The translations under genes were made by a program, and so were the position numbers. A stretch of DNA of 64,000 nt from Symbiodinium natans (lineage: Eukaryota > Sar > Dinophyceae > Suessiales > Symbiodiniaceae), in the NCBI GenBank assembly GCA_905221605.1, contig CAJNDS010000707.1, positions 20,896 to 84,895 of the forward strand, written 5' to 3'. Positions within the stretch are counted from its first letter, which is position 1. Each line of letters opens with the position of its first letter. This document shows, piece after piece, positions 18,254 to 29,812 of this stretch. The notes under the pieces were generated by a model. It saw nothing but the letters and a program-made list of their open reading frames with translations. It made no database searches and was not told the origin of the DNA.

Positions 18254-19394
18254 CTTTCGAGCAGCAAATCAAGCCTTTGGAGACTCGGGAAAAGGAACGC
18301 GCTTCAGATACACTTTTGCCTGGCCTTCTCACCCAGCCCGACGGCCTCGGCAGAGCATGCAATCAACCAGCACGCCTCCTCTGCATCACTCTTTGAACTG
18401 GTTCAAAGGCTCGGGCTCTCCGCCTGGAAGGCTCCGAGGAGGCCCGGCCCCTCCAAGAGCTGGGCGATAACCCAAGTCCGAGGCTCCGCGAAACGCGCAG
18501 GCCGCGGTGGGCGCGAGGGCTGCGGTGTGCAGCGTGGGAGACAAGCCCCGCCAACAGGGCCGCCAAAGATGTTGGGCGATGTGGGCCCTGGCCCTCGGTT
18601 TCGGATCTTCGTGGGGGCCTTTGAGGCCTTTGGGGCCTTGAGCATCCCCGGTGCACGGGCTCGGTGTAGTCCAGTGCCAGGATGGGCTCCATATGACAAA
18701 GCATCCAAGTTCTCGTTGCTCTATAATCTTCGGTTTTGTCTCATGCACTGCTCGTGCAAGACAAGGTTCACTCCTTCTTGAGCATCCGGAGTGCTGGGCT
18801 GTCTGCTTCTGACAGATGCTCTGCCTTACCGTCTTACCGTCTTCCCCATGATGTCTAGGCTGCTAGTGACTGGTAGTGTGCCAAGCCAAAGGCTGCAACA
18901 AAGCACAAAAGCACAGGGCCGACTGCAGAGAACCATCAGAAACTATCGGTACGAGTTTGAGAAGACATGCTGAGCCATGCATTGCCATGCTGCACGATTG
19001 TCGCGGCGGGCATCACTTTCAAGCGAACTTTGCTCAATTAGTCCTCCCCTCCGTGCTGCTTTACAGCTTCAACTTAAGATGGCGATCTAGGACAGCCGCC
19101 TGTGCTGAATGGAGGTGGCCTTGAGAGGCACATGTCATGAACTTTATTTAGAGATGTGTGCTTCAAAATTTGGGGTGATGATATGTCCAAGAAATCTATA
19201 TAATGGCGGTCGCATTCGCTTGTGTTAAAAGCTTGTCTCAGGTCACGCCCCCTGCTCGTGGAATTCCACGATGGCGCACACACGACTCTGAATTGGACAT
19301 GGCTGAACCTGCACACGGACTCTGAAATTCAGGTCGGCGCACGAGCGATATGAACAAAGGCCGCGACTACGGGACCCTTGTGCTGCACCCGCCG
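18254..19394. other. 5' region of the Hsp70 gene, leader exon unresolved
   Basis: It must contain the first Hsp70 exon(s). Three overlapping minus-strand frames are open at 18363-18748 and all are rich in P, A, R and S, so any could carry a targeting leader; I could not choose. No other protein-like sequence was seen between here and the dynamin stop at 19395. Confidence 0.4.
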
Positions 19395-22300
19395 CTAAGA
19401 CCGCAGGGCAGCTCTTGGGTCCGCAGTCAGCATCTGAGTCTGCTCAAAGATCTGCAAAGATCTGCAAAGTGCCCCAACTCAGTGAGCTCGCTGTGCGTTG
19501 CACTTGAGCTTGAAGCCCTGAGGCATTTGGGATTCTGGGAAGGGCTCTCTTTCAAACCCAAGCTTCCATGTGGCCGAGCCTGCAGCTTCTCGATGCACTC
19601 AGACACCTCCTTCAAATTCTCTCGCACCTGCGATTCCCATCATCGACGACCGTTTCTCTTCTGACGAAGACAAGCTCTCAACTGCAGCCAACTAGCTGAC
19701 TAGCTATTCTGGCTTTTTTGGCCTGCCTTCGTTACCTCTCCTTCAAGGCGCTCGCGCCGCGCCTGTCATGGAATGTCGCCATCTCGGCTTCCAGTCGCTT
19801 CGATAAATCCGAGCCCGCCTTGTAGTTGGTCTTGTCCGCATCGGAGAGTGAGATCTTGTTCATGTCCTGAAACGACTCAGGGAGGCTCAGGCTCATGGAG
19901 GCTCCATGTCGTAAGTTCTCATCCTTTTGCTCAGGCTGCACCGGTCCTCTTCTAGTCGACGCAGCATCGGCAGCTTGAAAAAGGACTCTGCAAACAGTTC
20001 TACCTGCTCCGCAAAGTGCCCTACACTTGGGGAGTGAGTTATCTGCCGAGGCCTGGGGCCGTAGGAGTTCTGGTATAGTGTCTCAGGCGCTCACCGCCTA
20101 ATCCTCCTCCGGCGCATTTGTTGCGCCCTTTGTTTGCTTTTTAGCTTTACCTGGAATGGGTACCGACGTCGCCGATCGGCATCCGGGAGGACGGCAGTGC
20201 AGCGCCTCAGCACATCGCCTTGCAGACAACTCGGCTCAAAAGTGTCAGGCGACAGGGAAACTTCTAGGGCGTGCCCCTCATGGGTCAGAAACGCCCTTGC
20301 CCGGGTGCCCCACATCCACTAGTATGCACGACTGCTTTGAAGCACCAGCAGACGTCTTCTATGGATTTCTACGGTCCCTGCTCCAAGCTGCCCCAGGCCC
20401 AGGCTTGTCGCGTAGCGTCAAAATGAGGGCATGGGAATTTCGTGGAATTCCCATAGCCATTTTACCATCCTTCCAACACCCTGGCAGGCCTGATCGCACA
20501 CCTGGGACCTGATGAAGCTGTACGTTTTGAGGACCAGCATCTGGACCTTGTCCACTGCCTCCCATGCCAAAAATCAGGCATCTGATAACATGTAGCAACA
20601 TGTAGTAGTAGTCCGTTCTTGCAGGCAGCGACTGTCCTCGTCAATCTGATGGGACTCCGTGGGGATTTCAAGCAGCCACTTGGAAAGGGTGCTCTCGATC
20701 CCGGACCGGCTCTGGATCTCTTTTGGAATCCTCTCCTTCGCTCGCACATGAGGGTACATCGCTTCAGGCTCTCGAGATCAATTCCCTCCAGAACCCCGGA
20801 GCCCTTTGCGTGATGAAAAGAACCTTCCCGCAAGACTCTTGAACTGGGGGCTCGGGATGCCAATGACACTGAACTACCCCCGTGCCGATCGCTCCTTGGT
20901 GTCATCGATGGAGGGCAGCGCAGCATCGGCATCCTCCTTCGAGGGGCCGCACAGGGTTTTGCAAGGTGCACAGTCAATAGAAGCCTCTTAGGTACAAAAG
21001 GTGCACGAATGACTTGGCACGGAGACCTCACTCCATGCCCACGCCTCCTCTGTGTAACCTCCGTAGGTCGCGCCCTTGAGGAAGACCCAGGGATTGGCAA
21101 AGGTCGACCTGTGGCCGTCGCAGCAAACGGAGTAGAAAATGATGTTGAGTTGAGGGGCACCACAACGTCGCAGATGCCCCTGCTACCTCACTGACGTCAC
21201 TTCAAACCTGAAGGGGAAACATCCAAGACCTTGCTGAGCCCTTGGACTATAGGGTTCTGGGCACAAAAATTACATTACATTACATTACATTACATTACAT
21301 TACATTACATTACATTACATTACATTACATTACATTACGCTACATTACGCTACATTACGTTACATTACGTTACATTACGTTACATTACATTACATTACAT
21401 TACATTACGTTGCATTACGCTACATTTCATTACATTAAATTATACATTGCATTGCATTACATTACTTACGTTGCGTAACGTTACATAACGTTACATTACA
21501 TTTCAGTACGAAACATTACATACATACATCAGTGTGCAGAAATGGGCTGCTGGTCAGCGATACAGCCCAAGCCCTAAAGCTCTAGAACCTGAAAACGAAC
21601 AACCCTGTACACGCGGAAGCCCTGTGCATTGCTATCAACACCCGAAAGCCTTAATACTACTATCAGCAGAAAAAAACCTAGCCCCTAAACCCTACTTTAA
21701 AACCCTGCAACCCTAAGCGTCAAACAAGCCAGAAAGCCCTATAACCCAAAACCCTACCCGATTCCCTTCACTTCGTCCGGCTGACGTAAGCATGTTGTCG
21801 AAAAGCTCGATAAACTGATTCAGCTGGCGCTGACAGGCCTGCCAGATTTGGGCCCCTCTTGGTTTCGGGGGCACTCCTCAGCACCTCAGCACCTCACCTC
21901 ACATGCTACCGACCTGAAGCTCAACGTGACCACATTCTGGCTTACTCATCAACATTGGTGTTCATTGAAGCCTGATCGTAGGTGGAGAAAACCAGGTGTT
22001 TGATCATCTCATTCTGCTTGATGAGCTTCACCTTGCCATCCGAAGGAAGCCCTCCCCCACGCCACAGCCCCAAACAAACCCAAGCAATTTAAAGCTCTAC
22101 TTGTGCACCCTTATTCCAATGCCCAAAAGCCCTAGCCCTGGGCGCACGTTCTTCCAGAGCAGACTGGAGTACATCGTCGAGCTCGGATTCCCCTCCAGGC
22201 TGCTCATAAAGTCGATGACTGCTTCCTGCGGCTGCATTGGCTTAGGGTTTAGGTTTGGTTGCATGTTTATTCGGTGGCTTGTGGGGGGGGATGGCTCGGA

Positions 22301-25300
22301 TCCTTCTGGATCTGGAAGAACCACTTGATGCGCTCGCCGACGTATTGGACCCTTCCTTTGAGAAGCAGGCGGTTCGACGTGGGATGGCAGGGGATCCTCA
22401 TGACAGAAGCTCTGCCCTGGGCTCTGCAACGGCAGGTGTGCTTCGTTGCTCAGGAGCTTCACCACCACATCGCGCCAAGTCAAGGAGCTCATGGACACGC
22501 CGCGTGCCTAGGGCTCCACACGTCTCCACATGGCTCCACGGAAAGTTGAGGACATCATGGACATCAAGTTGTTGAAGACCCCGCCTGGATGACGTCACGC
22601 TTCTTGGTCTCCACAGCAATTTCGGAAAATCGGAGGAAAATCTCAACCTCGACTCTGAGGTGGTGCAGCCAGTCCTAGATGGAGCCTTCTGTGCATTGAA
22701 CCCTGGTCAGCTTCATCGACTCAGCCGGGAGCTTCAGACATCACCCGGCGAAACTGGGCACCGCCGTTGACCTGCCAAGGCACTTGCCATGCTTGCCTGC
22801 ACGTACATGCTGGCAGCGAATTCACGCAACTTGCCTCTGCATCTGAAGCACCGACTTGTATTTCGTTCGTGAGGTACCTACAGCTAGGCACATCGACCAA
22901 CCGTGGTCAAGCCCTCCATCGCGCGACGCGGGCACTCTATGTAGTCATCTAGATCACGGAAGTCCTCCGACGGAAGCATCACGAAGTGATCTGACCCGAC
23001 CTTAAGAGCAAAGCGCGGTCTTCACTGATGGGAGCATCGTAGCGTATCGTAAGAAGTGGAAAGCCGGAGGCCCCGCTTTTAAGTGATGGTCATGGAATGA
23101 CCTGAGCTCTGAATCGAGCTTCATCCGGCCAGTCATCAGGTTCGGAATACCCTGGCACCAAGCGAAAGTGACTCGTAGTGTGACTCGTAGTGTGAAGGTG
23201 TGCGAAGCCATTGGAAGCCGGGCCTCCATGACATGCCTCAAGGCCTGCGCGAAGGAGGTCCCGCACTCCCGGGTTGTGCTCAAGATCCTGCCACGATCCG
23301 TGAGGAGGCAGCGCAAACATAAACCATCGGCCGTGAGCATTCACGTGCCTTTGCATTGACCTGCTTTAACGATGGCTTCCGATGAACGGCTGAGAGCTAT
23401 GGAGCTATGCTTCCTGACGTCGCGTTCTGGCACAGGCGAAGTCTGGGCTGGAGCCAAGGCTGTGCTTGACCATCGCCAAATTGTGAAACACGTCGCACTC
23501 ACCAGGCTTAAAAGATGGTTGACTCACCGAAGTCGGCTCACTGAAGTTGACTGTCATTTACTCTGAGATAACATCTAACTACTCGACCGGTATGGAAGTC
23601 AGGCCCGCCGAGAGGTCCTCCTCCGGGTGGTCACGTCGATAGTCCAGCAAATCCGTGAGCCCAACTCCGGGAAGATGCCGGCGTTCGGCCCAGAGCTCTA
23701 AGGTTTCCAGATCCAACCCCCATTGCTCAGCTGCCGCAGATGCGATGGCACCCATTCGGGCTCTCTTCTCTCTCTTGGGCGCTTCGCCTTCAGGGCCTTC
23801 AGGCTCTGAACCCATGGGGTGATCCCGGTGATCCAGGTGAGCCATCCCAATGCTGCCAATGCTGCCAATGCCGCCAATGCCCGCCCCAGCATCTGCACAG
23901 GTGCCACCAGTGGCACGAATGCCACCTGCTGCCAGGTCTGCGCCTGACATGGCGCTCATGGTGCCGTGGCTGCGTTTGCTGCGCCGAGAGGCAGCGGCGC
24001 CCTCGCCTTGCGCGGCCACCGCACCCGAGCCCAGGCCGCTGGGAGAGGAGGCTCCCCCGGCCTTGTCTGCCTCACGCGTGTGGAAAACGCCACCCCCAGC
24101 AACCTCCGCCTCGCTGTCCTCAGGAAAGCGAATGTTCGGCACAGCCCAGAGAGGGCACTAAACTTGAGGGGTCCGCCCTACAGCGACATGAAAAGCTAGA
24201 GCAGAGCTAGAGCTGCGCGTTCGAAGACATCCAAGCAGCGCAGCGTTCTCGGCGATCTCGGCGTTCCGGCACCCGCGGCAGGTCGTGGGAGGCCAAGAGC
24301 AAGTGGTGCTCCGAGGACACGCGCTCGGCACTGGCAAGCTCTGGCAAGTGTATCATTCTCCTAGTCGAATCTATTCGATATTCTGTCTTTCGCTTGGGGT
24401 TGTTGAAACATTTGCACCTGTCAAATACACTCTACATGAAGAGATGCTTTGCTGGCCGCATGGCTGATCCTTTAACATGTGCCACACGGTCCAACTATAC
24501 TGTCCAACTGGACGCAAAAGGCTGTCATTGGCTGTCGGCGACAAGCGGCAGATGACGGCAGCACAATGCGCATATCCCAGCTCAAGGATGCTTCAAGACA
24601 CCAGAAAATGCCAGAAAACCACATAAGGAGATGCCCATATGGGCGCACCTGTGGGGGTCAGTCTCCTCGTGCTCGGTGACGAGGCTCTGTTCCTTGGAGG
24701 TCCACTTGGCCTTCAGCTCCTTCAGCTTGTCCAACACGGGGTTGATGGCGTCCGCGAACATGTGCTCGATCTTCTTCTCCATGAAGTTCGCGAAGGACTG
24801 GAAGCCGATGGTCTGCCAGCGCAGGCAGGGCAGAGAGCCGTCGCTTTTTTGTCTAATCATCAGGAGACTGTTTTGTCTCGAGTTTAATTAAAGTGCCTCA
24901 AGGTACTGCGGCTTCAGCATCCGATCCCTCATCTCCTTCATATCCTGCCCGCGCCGGACTTCTTACTGGGGCCCAGACAGCCCGACAGGCGTGCTCACAA
25001 GGTGGCCTTCTGATTGAACTCTTCCCGCAGCTTCACGAAGGACTCGGCAGGACACGCCTCTCCATCCTGGAGGGCCAGCAAGCATGAAGGAACCTTTAGT
25101 CTTTAGCGCGTTGCGAACTGGGGAGCCACTCTGATTCAAGCTTCCTGATGTAAAAAGCTTTCGATCTATTGATGAACGACGTGCTTTCACCCTCATGCTG
25201 TGGTGCTGCTGTAGGCTGAACTGCTCAAGGGCCAAGGCTACGTCGAAGTTCCCACAATACAGGGAAAGTTCGGCCCGGTTTGGCCCAAAGAGCCGAGCCT

Positions 25301-27799
25301 GCCACCAGGGCAGTGTCAAGGCGAAGCGAACCAAGTTTTCGGGAAGGTCGCCGAAGCCATCCACCCACTGGTTGACGTTCTCCTTCCTCGCAAGCTTCGA
25401 GAGAATGCAACATGATGCAACAGGAATGAGGAATGCATGGGGACCCATTCTGATGGAAAAATCACTCGTCAAGCGGGCTCTTGGAAGCTCACGTCAAGTC
25501 AGTGTAGTACTTGTCCAGCTTCGTGCGGACGAGAATGGTCCTTGCAACTGAGGGTAGTTTACAATAGCAGTGAACTCAGGCGCCTCACGGCTCAAGCAAG
25601 CAGAGCAATTTCACGGAGGTCAGCAGAAGCAGGATGGTGGATTCACAGGGTTTCTCGTTCACTCGTAGACAGAAACCCTTGGCAGTTCAGACTTCTGGCG
25701 CGGTCCTCTGAAACTTTGGGTCAATCGAGCGGCACTTGCCCAAGGTGGACATGGTGGCTGCGTCCCCGCACTGGGCGATTGAGACGTGAGCAGGAAAAGG
25801 CAAAATGTGCTCGCAAGTCAAGACCCGACCTGCTCCACGCAAAGCATCACATTGCGAGGATCCCGCATGAATTGCATCACAAGCTCTTCGATCCTCTTTG
25901 TGAAGAGGCGTTCTGTGACCGCCATGCAACACAATATGCTGCTGAGACATGGCTGCTCTGTGACAGGCACCGCACCTGTTGCACAGCTCCTGCTTGGAGG
26001 TGTCCAGTGCAAAGTCCCGGAAGCCCGGAAGGTCAACTATTTGCATGTCCACACAAGCAGGAGACCTTGTGGTCAAGATCATGCAAGGCACGGACTCACA
26101 CAACCCGTAATCACCGTGATCCTCGTTTCTGTCTGCCACTGAGTGCCGCACTGGACTCGAACACAAATGGGATCAGAAGAAACCTCATGTGAATCTCATT
26201 TGGTTCTATGTGCCCCTTTGGGATCCGTAATGTGGCTACTCTGCAACTCTCAACATTCCGACATTCCGAAATCATGCTGGCGCACAAGGGCCCCTTGTGT
26301 TGGCTAACGTTGGGTAACCAACTTGTGTGTTTCGGGGAGACAGTGCAGTCGGTTTGGAACATCTTTGGGGCCCGACTGTCTCCCCTAGCTCTTCATGCGC
26401 ATCGCCGACCTGCAGACATCACGGACCACCGCGAGACGTTGCAATGGTGTACCCAGCTTCGAGGTTGCGGCCAGCTGCATGACTCTGCTGATCTCGTGCT
26501 CGTTCCAGTGGCCTGTGGCCCTATCCCGGACGAACCTTGGGCTCCCCAGGGCTACAGCGCACTTGCATCATAAAGCCGAGCGCGTGCAAGAGGCAGAATT
26601 GCAACTACATTAACTACATCCCATGACCACGTGTGAGACAAAGTCACAGAGGCCTTGTGTGTTCAACAGAACTTACGTCAACAAACAGAAAACTCATGAG
26701 CGCGTTTGCTGGCGCTCGTCAGTTGTTGAAGGTTGATGGATTTTGCGGCGAAACTCCGGGATCCAGAGCTTCGCTTACCATGTTACTATGTGTAGTTGCG
26801 GAACTTGAACATTTGCATGTGCGCAGCGGCTTCGACGCAATGTGGCTTGCACCCTGGTCAGAGCTGCCGGAACGAAAAGATACAGAGTAGGCTCCGGGCC
26901 ACTTGGATGCCTTCGAGCCAGCAACGTTGCGGAACTCGAGGATTGTGGGCCGCCGGCTGCCTCCCATCTCGTCTCGGACACAGGAGGGGCGAGGCGGACC
27001 CGCTGTAAAATCAAAATCCTAAACGCCCAAAGTCTGAAGAACAATGCTTCTACCGATTCGCTGGCATTCTGCGATCCGCCGAAATTAAGTTTCAAAAGAA
27101 GCACTTCGTGAGTTCCGTTTCCCGGTTCAGCCGATGCCTAACGTTCCGGAGATGAAGTTGAAGGTCTCCCCCGCAAGGGCCTCGGAAACCGGACTCCGTG
27201 CAAGAAGAGCTTTTAATGGGATTTGGGGGGGGGCTCAAACCGGCTCAAGCCGGCTCAGGCGGTTTGACACAGGTACCCGTCTGCAACCCCACCTCGATGA
27301 GTCGGCTCTTTCCCACCGACTGCTTGCCAATCAAGATGAACTGAGGCCTGGCAGAGGGGGGCAACTAGGGGTCTCTGAGCTCTCCGGTGCTTTGGTGATA
27401 CTCGTAGTGAGAGAAAACCAAGTAGATTTTATAACTTCATGGTACACACATACCCCGATTTGCGATACGCAAGGGTGTAAAGAAAAGGGTGTAGTAAGGG
27501 TGTAAGATCCAGGCATTGGAAAGTCCACGATCCCAATCTTGTCCTGCATTGCACATTGACTTCGGGAGTTCCCCCCCTTTTCTCCGAGTCGAAGCTGGAC
27601 TCTTGTAGAGGTGACTCAATGAGGAGCGCGTCCTGCACGCGGGCTTTGACATCGCCCAGCAGGTTCAGGAGCTCGGACCGGGATCCCACACCTGTTGAGA
27701 GAGAGAGAGAGAGACCGAGATGAAGACACAAAACTTTAAAAGCCAACAATCAACAACCGGAAGAGTCGCATGAGTCTTCTTGAGGGCGGCACCGGCCAT
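19395..27799 (-). CDS. Dynamin-superfamily large GTPase, over 20 exons
   Basis: Membrane-remodelling GTPase. ATG at 27799 (MAGAALKKTHATLP). Then 27685-27610 (SELLNLLGDVKARVQDALLI), about 27345-27290 (FILIGKQSVGKSRLIE, P-loop), about 27180-27133 (ALAGETFNFISGTLG) and 26965-26910 (SRRPTILEFRNV, switch I). Next come about 26070-26000 (MQIVDLPGFRDF, G3), 25905-25840 (IEELVMQFMRDPRNVMLCVE), 25765-25690 (GDAATMSTLGKCRSIDPKFQ), 25550-25500 (ILVRTKLDKYYTD, G4) and 25400-25320 (WVDGFGDLPENLVRFALTLP). The stalk is at 24810-24660 (GFQSFANFMEKKIEHMFADA), 23310-23220 (ILSTTRECGTSFAQALRHVM), 23130-23060, 22660-22590 (VEIFLRFSEIAVETKKRDVI), 22390-22305 (KGRVQYVGERIKWFFQIQKD), 22225-22150, 22035-21975, 21840-21795 and 21125-21060 (FANPWVFLKGATYGG). 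The effector domain is at 20740-20620 (ERIPKEIQSR, LSKWLLEIPTES), 20560-20505 (VQMLVLKTYSFIRSQVCDQ) and 20010-19950 (VELFAESFFKLPMLRRLEED). The tail reaches a probable TAG at 19395. No PH or proline-rich domain was seen. A spliced-leader-like relic sits 10 nt upstream of the ATG. Confidence 0.9.
21269..21510. repeat. ACATT pentanucleotide satellite in a dynamin intron
   Basis: About 45 ACATT units; perfect in the left 75 bases, with single-base variants (ACGTT, ACGCT, GCATT) to the right. It lies between the dynamin exons at 21125-21060 and 21840-21795, so it is intronic. The pure left side suggests recent expansion there. Confidence 0.95.
23579..24142 (-). CDS. Gly/Ala-rich open frame inside the dynamin gene, possible insert exon
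   Basis: An uninterrupted minus-strand frame of about 187 codons with a coding-like composition. It begins with NIRFPEDSEAEVAGGGVFHT, has a G/A/S-rich middle with GIGGIGSIGSIG, and ends with a charged part (LETLELWAERRHLPGVGLTD then LLDYRRDHPEEDL) and a TAG at 23579. It lies between the stalk exons at 24810-24660 and 23310-23220 on the same strand. It may be a low-complexity insert in the stalk, as in dynamin loops, with a donor before the TAG (a GT lies at CCG/GTCGAG). It could instead be a separate small gene. I see no homology I can name. Confidence 0.4.
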   Translation of the reverse strand: MPNIRFPEDSEAEVAGGGVFHTREADKAGGASSPSGLGSGAVAAQGEGAAASRRSKRSHGTMSAMSGADLAAGGIRATGGTCADAGAGIGGIGSIGSIGMAHLDHRDHPMGSEPEGPEGEAPKREKRARMGAIASAAAEQWGLDLETLELWAERRHLPGVGLTDLLDYRRDHPEEDLSAGLTSIPVE

Positions 27800-28225
27800 G
27801 GTGGGCCACTGAGCCAACAGTGGAGCCGCGGCCCGGTGTGTCTATAAAATCGAAGCTGCGGAACCCCGCCCCAAGTTCATCCAAGTTGGGCCAAGGCCCA
27901 GGAGCGCAAAATGATCAGATGTTTAATTTGCTTTGAATGACCGGGAGGGTCAGTGACCCTGCAGTGATGTTGAACGCCTACAACTCTTAACGCTAAACTG
28001 CCAAACCCCGAAAAGATTGGGTGCCATGCCATTCCACCTTTGGCCCGTGCAATTAGAGTTTTTCAAAAATGGTAGCAGGTCAAACCAGCATGGGCCAAGG
28101 GGTATTTTGCTCCCAGACAGCGCTGCCTTCACGAAGGCCGTGTGCAACCTGAGTCTCTGGCTGAACGCCACTCGCCGCTCCATCTGAACAGGAAAACTGA
28201 GCGAGAGTTCCGCAACTCCAGTTGC
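27800..28225. other. Spacer between aldolase copy 1 and dynamin
   Basis: Contains the dynamin spliced-leader relic at its left end and, at its right end (about 28160-28225), the aldolase copy 1 3' flank, which is nearly identical to the 3' flank of copy 3 (about 32945-33011). No other feature was seen. Confidence 0.6.
27809..27831 (-). promoter_or_regulatory. Spliced-leader-like relic / trans-splice site of the dynamin gene
   Basis: On the minus strand the last part reads CCACTGTTGGCTCAG and ends 9 nt before the ATG at 27799. The dinoflagellate spliced leader, from published knowledge, ends CCATTTTGGCTCAAG. The preceding CCGCGGCT also resembles the leader's CCGTAGC. The terminal AG could be the current trans-splice acceptor. 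The match contains a few indels, so it is a degenerate relic at best. Confidence 0.5.
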
Positions 28226-29750
28226 TCAGAGAACGTCGATGCACTTCAGGTCCTCCATGCACTTCACCAGGCGGTCCGCCATGACCTCCTCGCCAGACCG
28301 GAGGGACATGCGAGGATCGTAGTACTTCTTGTTGGGCTTCTCCGGGCCCTCCGGGTTTCCGATCTGGGCCTGCAGGTAGTCCTTGTTCTTCTTCTGGTAG
28401 GAGTTCATGCCATCCCAGAAGGCCCACTGCGTGTCCTCGGTGTCATGTTGAGGTGCATGCTGCATGTTGGGGTCCGCGCCTGAATCTTAAAAAACATACA
28501 GTGATTTGGGGAAGCCCGAAATGCTGGAGAGAACCTCCCCTCGACGCCAAAAGCAGGCTTGTCACAGGCCTATCAGACCTATCATATCTACGCCCAGAGT
28601 CCGTGTCGATGTTCATCTTGATGACGCCAGCCTCGATGGCATAGCGGATGTCCTCCAGGGAAGAGCCGGAGCCTCCGTGGAACACGAAAGACACTGGCTT
28701 GTCCTCGTCGGTGCCAAGCTTCTCCTTGATGAACTTCTGGGTGTTGTGCAGGATCACTGGCTGCAGGTCCACGTTGCCCGGGGCATACACTCCGTGGACG
28801 TTGCCGAACGCCGCCGCCACGGTGAACCTGCCGTTCGGCACGGCTGACAGAGTCTCGTAGACCTGCCACACCTCCTCAGGCTGGGTGTACAGCCTGGAGG
28901 AGTCCACGTCACTGTTGTCCACGCCATCCTCCTCGCCACCAGTGACGCCCAGCTCCATCTCCAAGAGCAGATCCACCTTGGCCATGCGCTCGCAGTACTT
29001 CTTGCAGATGGCGATGTTATCCTCCAGAGGCTCCTCAGACAGGTCGAGCATGTGGGACGAGAACAGAGGCTCGCCGTTTTTCTCGAAATACTCCTCATTG
29101 GCCTCCATGAGCCCATCGAACCAAGGCAACCAAGCCTTCTGGCAGTGGTCAGTGTGGAGGATCACCGGCACACCGTAGAGCTTGGCCACCTGGCGGACGT
29201 GGAGGGCGCCAGCCACAGTGCCCGCGATGCAGGCTGCATCGTCGGTGTTGTCTGCAGCCTTGCCGGCGATGAACTGGCCGCCGCCACGAGAGAAGGTGAC
29301 CATGATGGGCCCGCCAGCCTTCTTGGCGGCCTCCATGCACGCATTGATGGAGCTGCTGCTCACCACGTTGACTCCCGGAATGGCAAACCCCTTCTCCTTC
29401 GCATAGTTCAGCAAGTCTACCAGGGCCTGGCCGGTGACCACACCGGGCTTCACGGATGCGGGCATCTTGGTGAAGGTCTTCTCGGCAACCGCAGTGGCCT
29501 GGCGGACCACCTGGCATCGGCGCTGTGTGCGCTTGCCAGCCTGCGCGGCGGCAGCTGCGATGCCAGCCGCGCCCAGAGCCAGGGCGGCCGTCGCGGAGGT
29601 GGTGGAGGTCGCGCTGACCGCAGCCTGCTGCCGCAGCTGGCGCACCTCACGCTGCTCCTGCACCTGCGGGGCGGCAGGGGCCACGAAGGCCTGGGCGGCG
29701 GCGTATGCGCCCACGCCGGCGAGGGCGACTGCGCAACCCTTGGAAGGCAT
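28226..29750 (-). CDS. FBA2: Class II fructose-bisphosphate aldolase, plastid-targeted, array copy 1
   Basis: Cleaves or forms fructose-1,6-bisphosphate (dihydroxyacetone phosphate plus glyceraldehyde-3-phosphate) in the plastid. Exon 1 29750-28602, intron 28601-28436, exon 2 28435-28226; 452 aa. The leader (residues 1 to about 95) has a hydrophobic signal peptide, FVAP at 22-25, an R/S/T-rich transit part, then a second hydrophobic run (about 53-69), the tripartite layout of peridinin plastids. The catalytic part matches the class II-A family: VILHTDHC (D201, H202), EMELGVTGGEEDGVD (E266), VHGVYAPGN (H319), FHGGSGSS (H358), KMNIDT/DTQWA (N380) across the splice site, and the ending CIDVL. 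The intron has a GA donor and AG acceptor. MPSKG is chosen as start because the sequence diverges from the other copies immediately upstream of it. Copy 1 alone has a spliced-leader-like relic in its 5' flank. Confidence 0.97.
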
Positions 29751-29787
29751 GGTGGAGCGCAGAAGCAACAAGGCGCGAGCGGAAAAA

Positions 29788-29812
29788 CTGGGCCAAAAGC
29801 TATGAGCCAAGG
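29788..29812 (-). promoter_or_regulatory. Double spliced-leader-like relic upstream of aldolase copy 1
   Basis: The minus strand reads CCTTGGCTCATAGC followed by TTTTGGCCCAG. Two successive dinoflagellate leader ends (TTTTGGCTCAAGCC then ATTTTGGCTCAAG) would give nearly this with two short deletions. It ends 37 nt before the ATG at 29750, a sensible place for the trans-splice acceptor. The other five copies lack it. Confidence 0.55.

Noticed and set aside
18637-18665. GATGCTCAAG preceded by CCGTGC, leader-like, in the Hsp70 5' region
   Set aside because: The central part does not match and the same GATGCTCAAG occurs again at about 18780, so it is more likely a local repeat.
20450-20464. TAGCCATTTT, a 10-base match to the middle of the spliced leader
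   Set aside because: It is on the plus strand, inside the minus-strand dynamin gene, and does not continue into GGCTCAAG; a 10-mer match is plausible by chance in 128 kb of strand.
23090-23356. Alternative frames (PGYSEPDDWPDEARFRAQ, HGSWQDLEHNPGVRDLLR) over dynamin exons
   Set aside because: The other frame gives ILSTTRECGTSFAQALRHVM and RMKLDSELRSFHDHH, which match the dynamin stalk.
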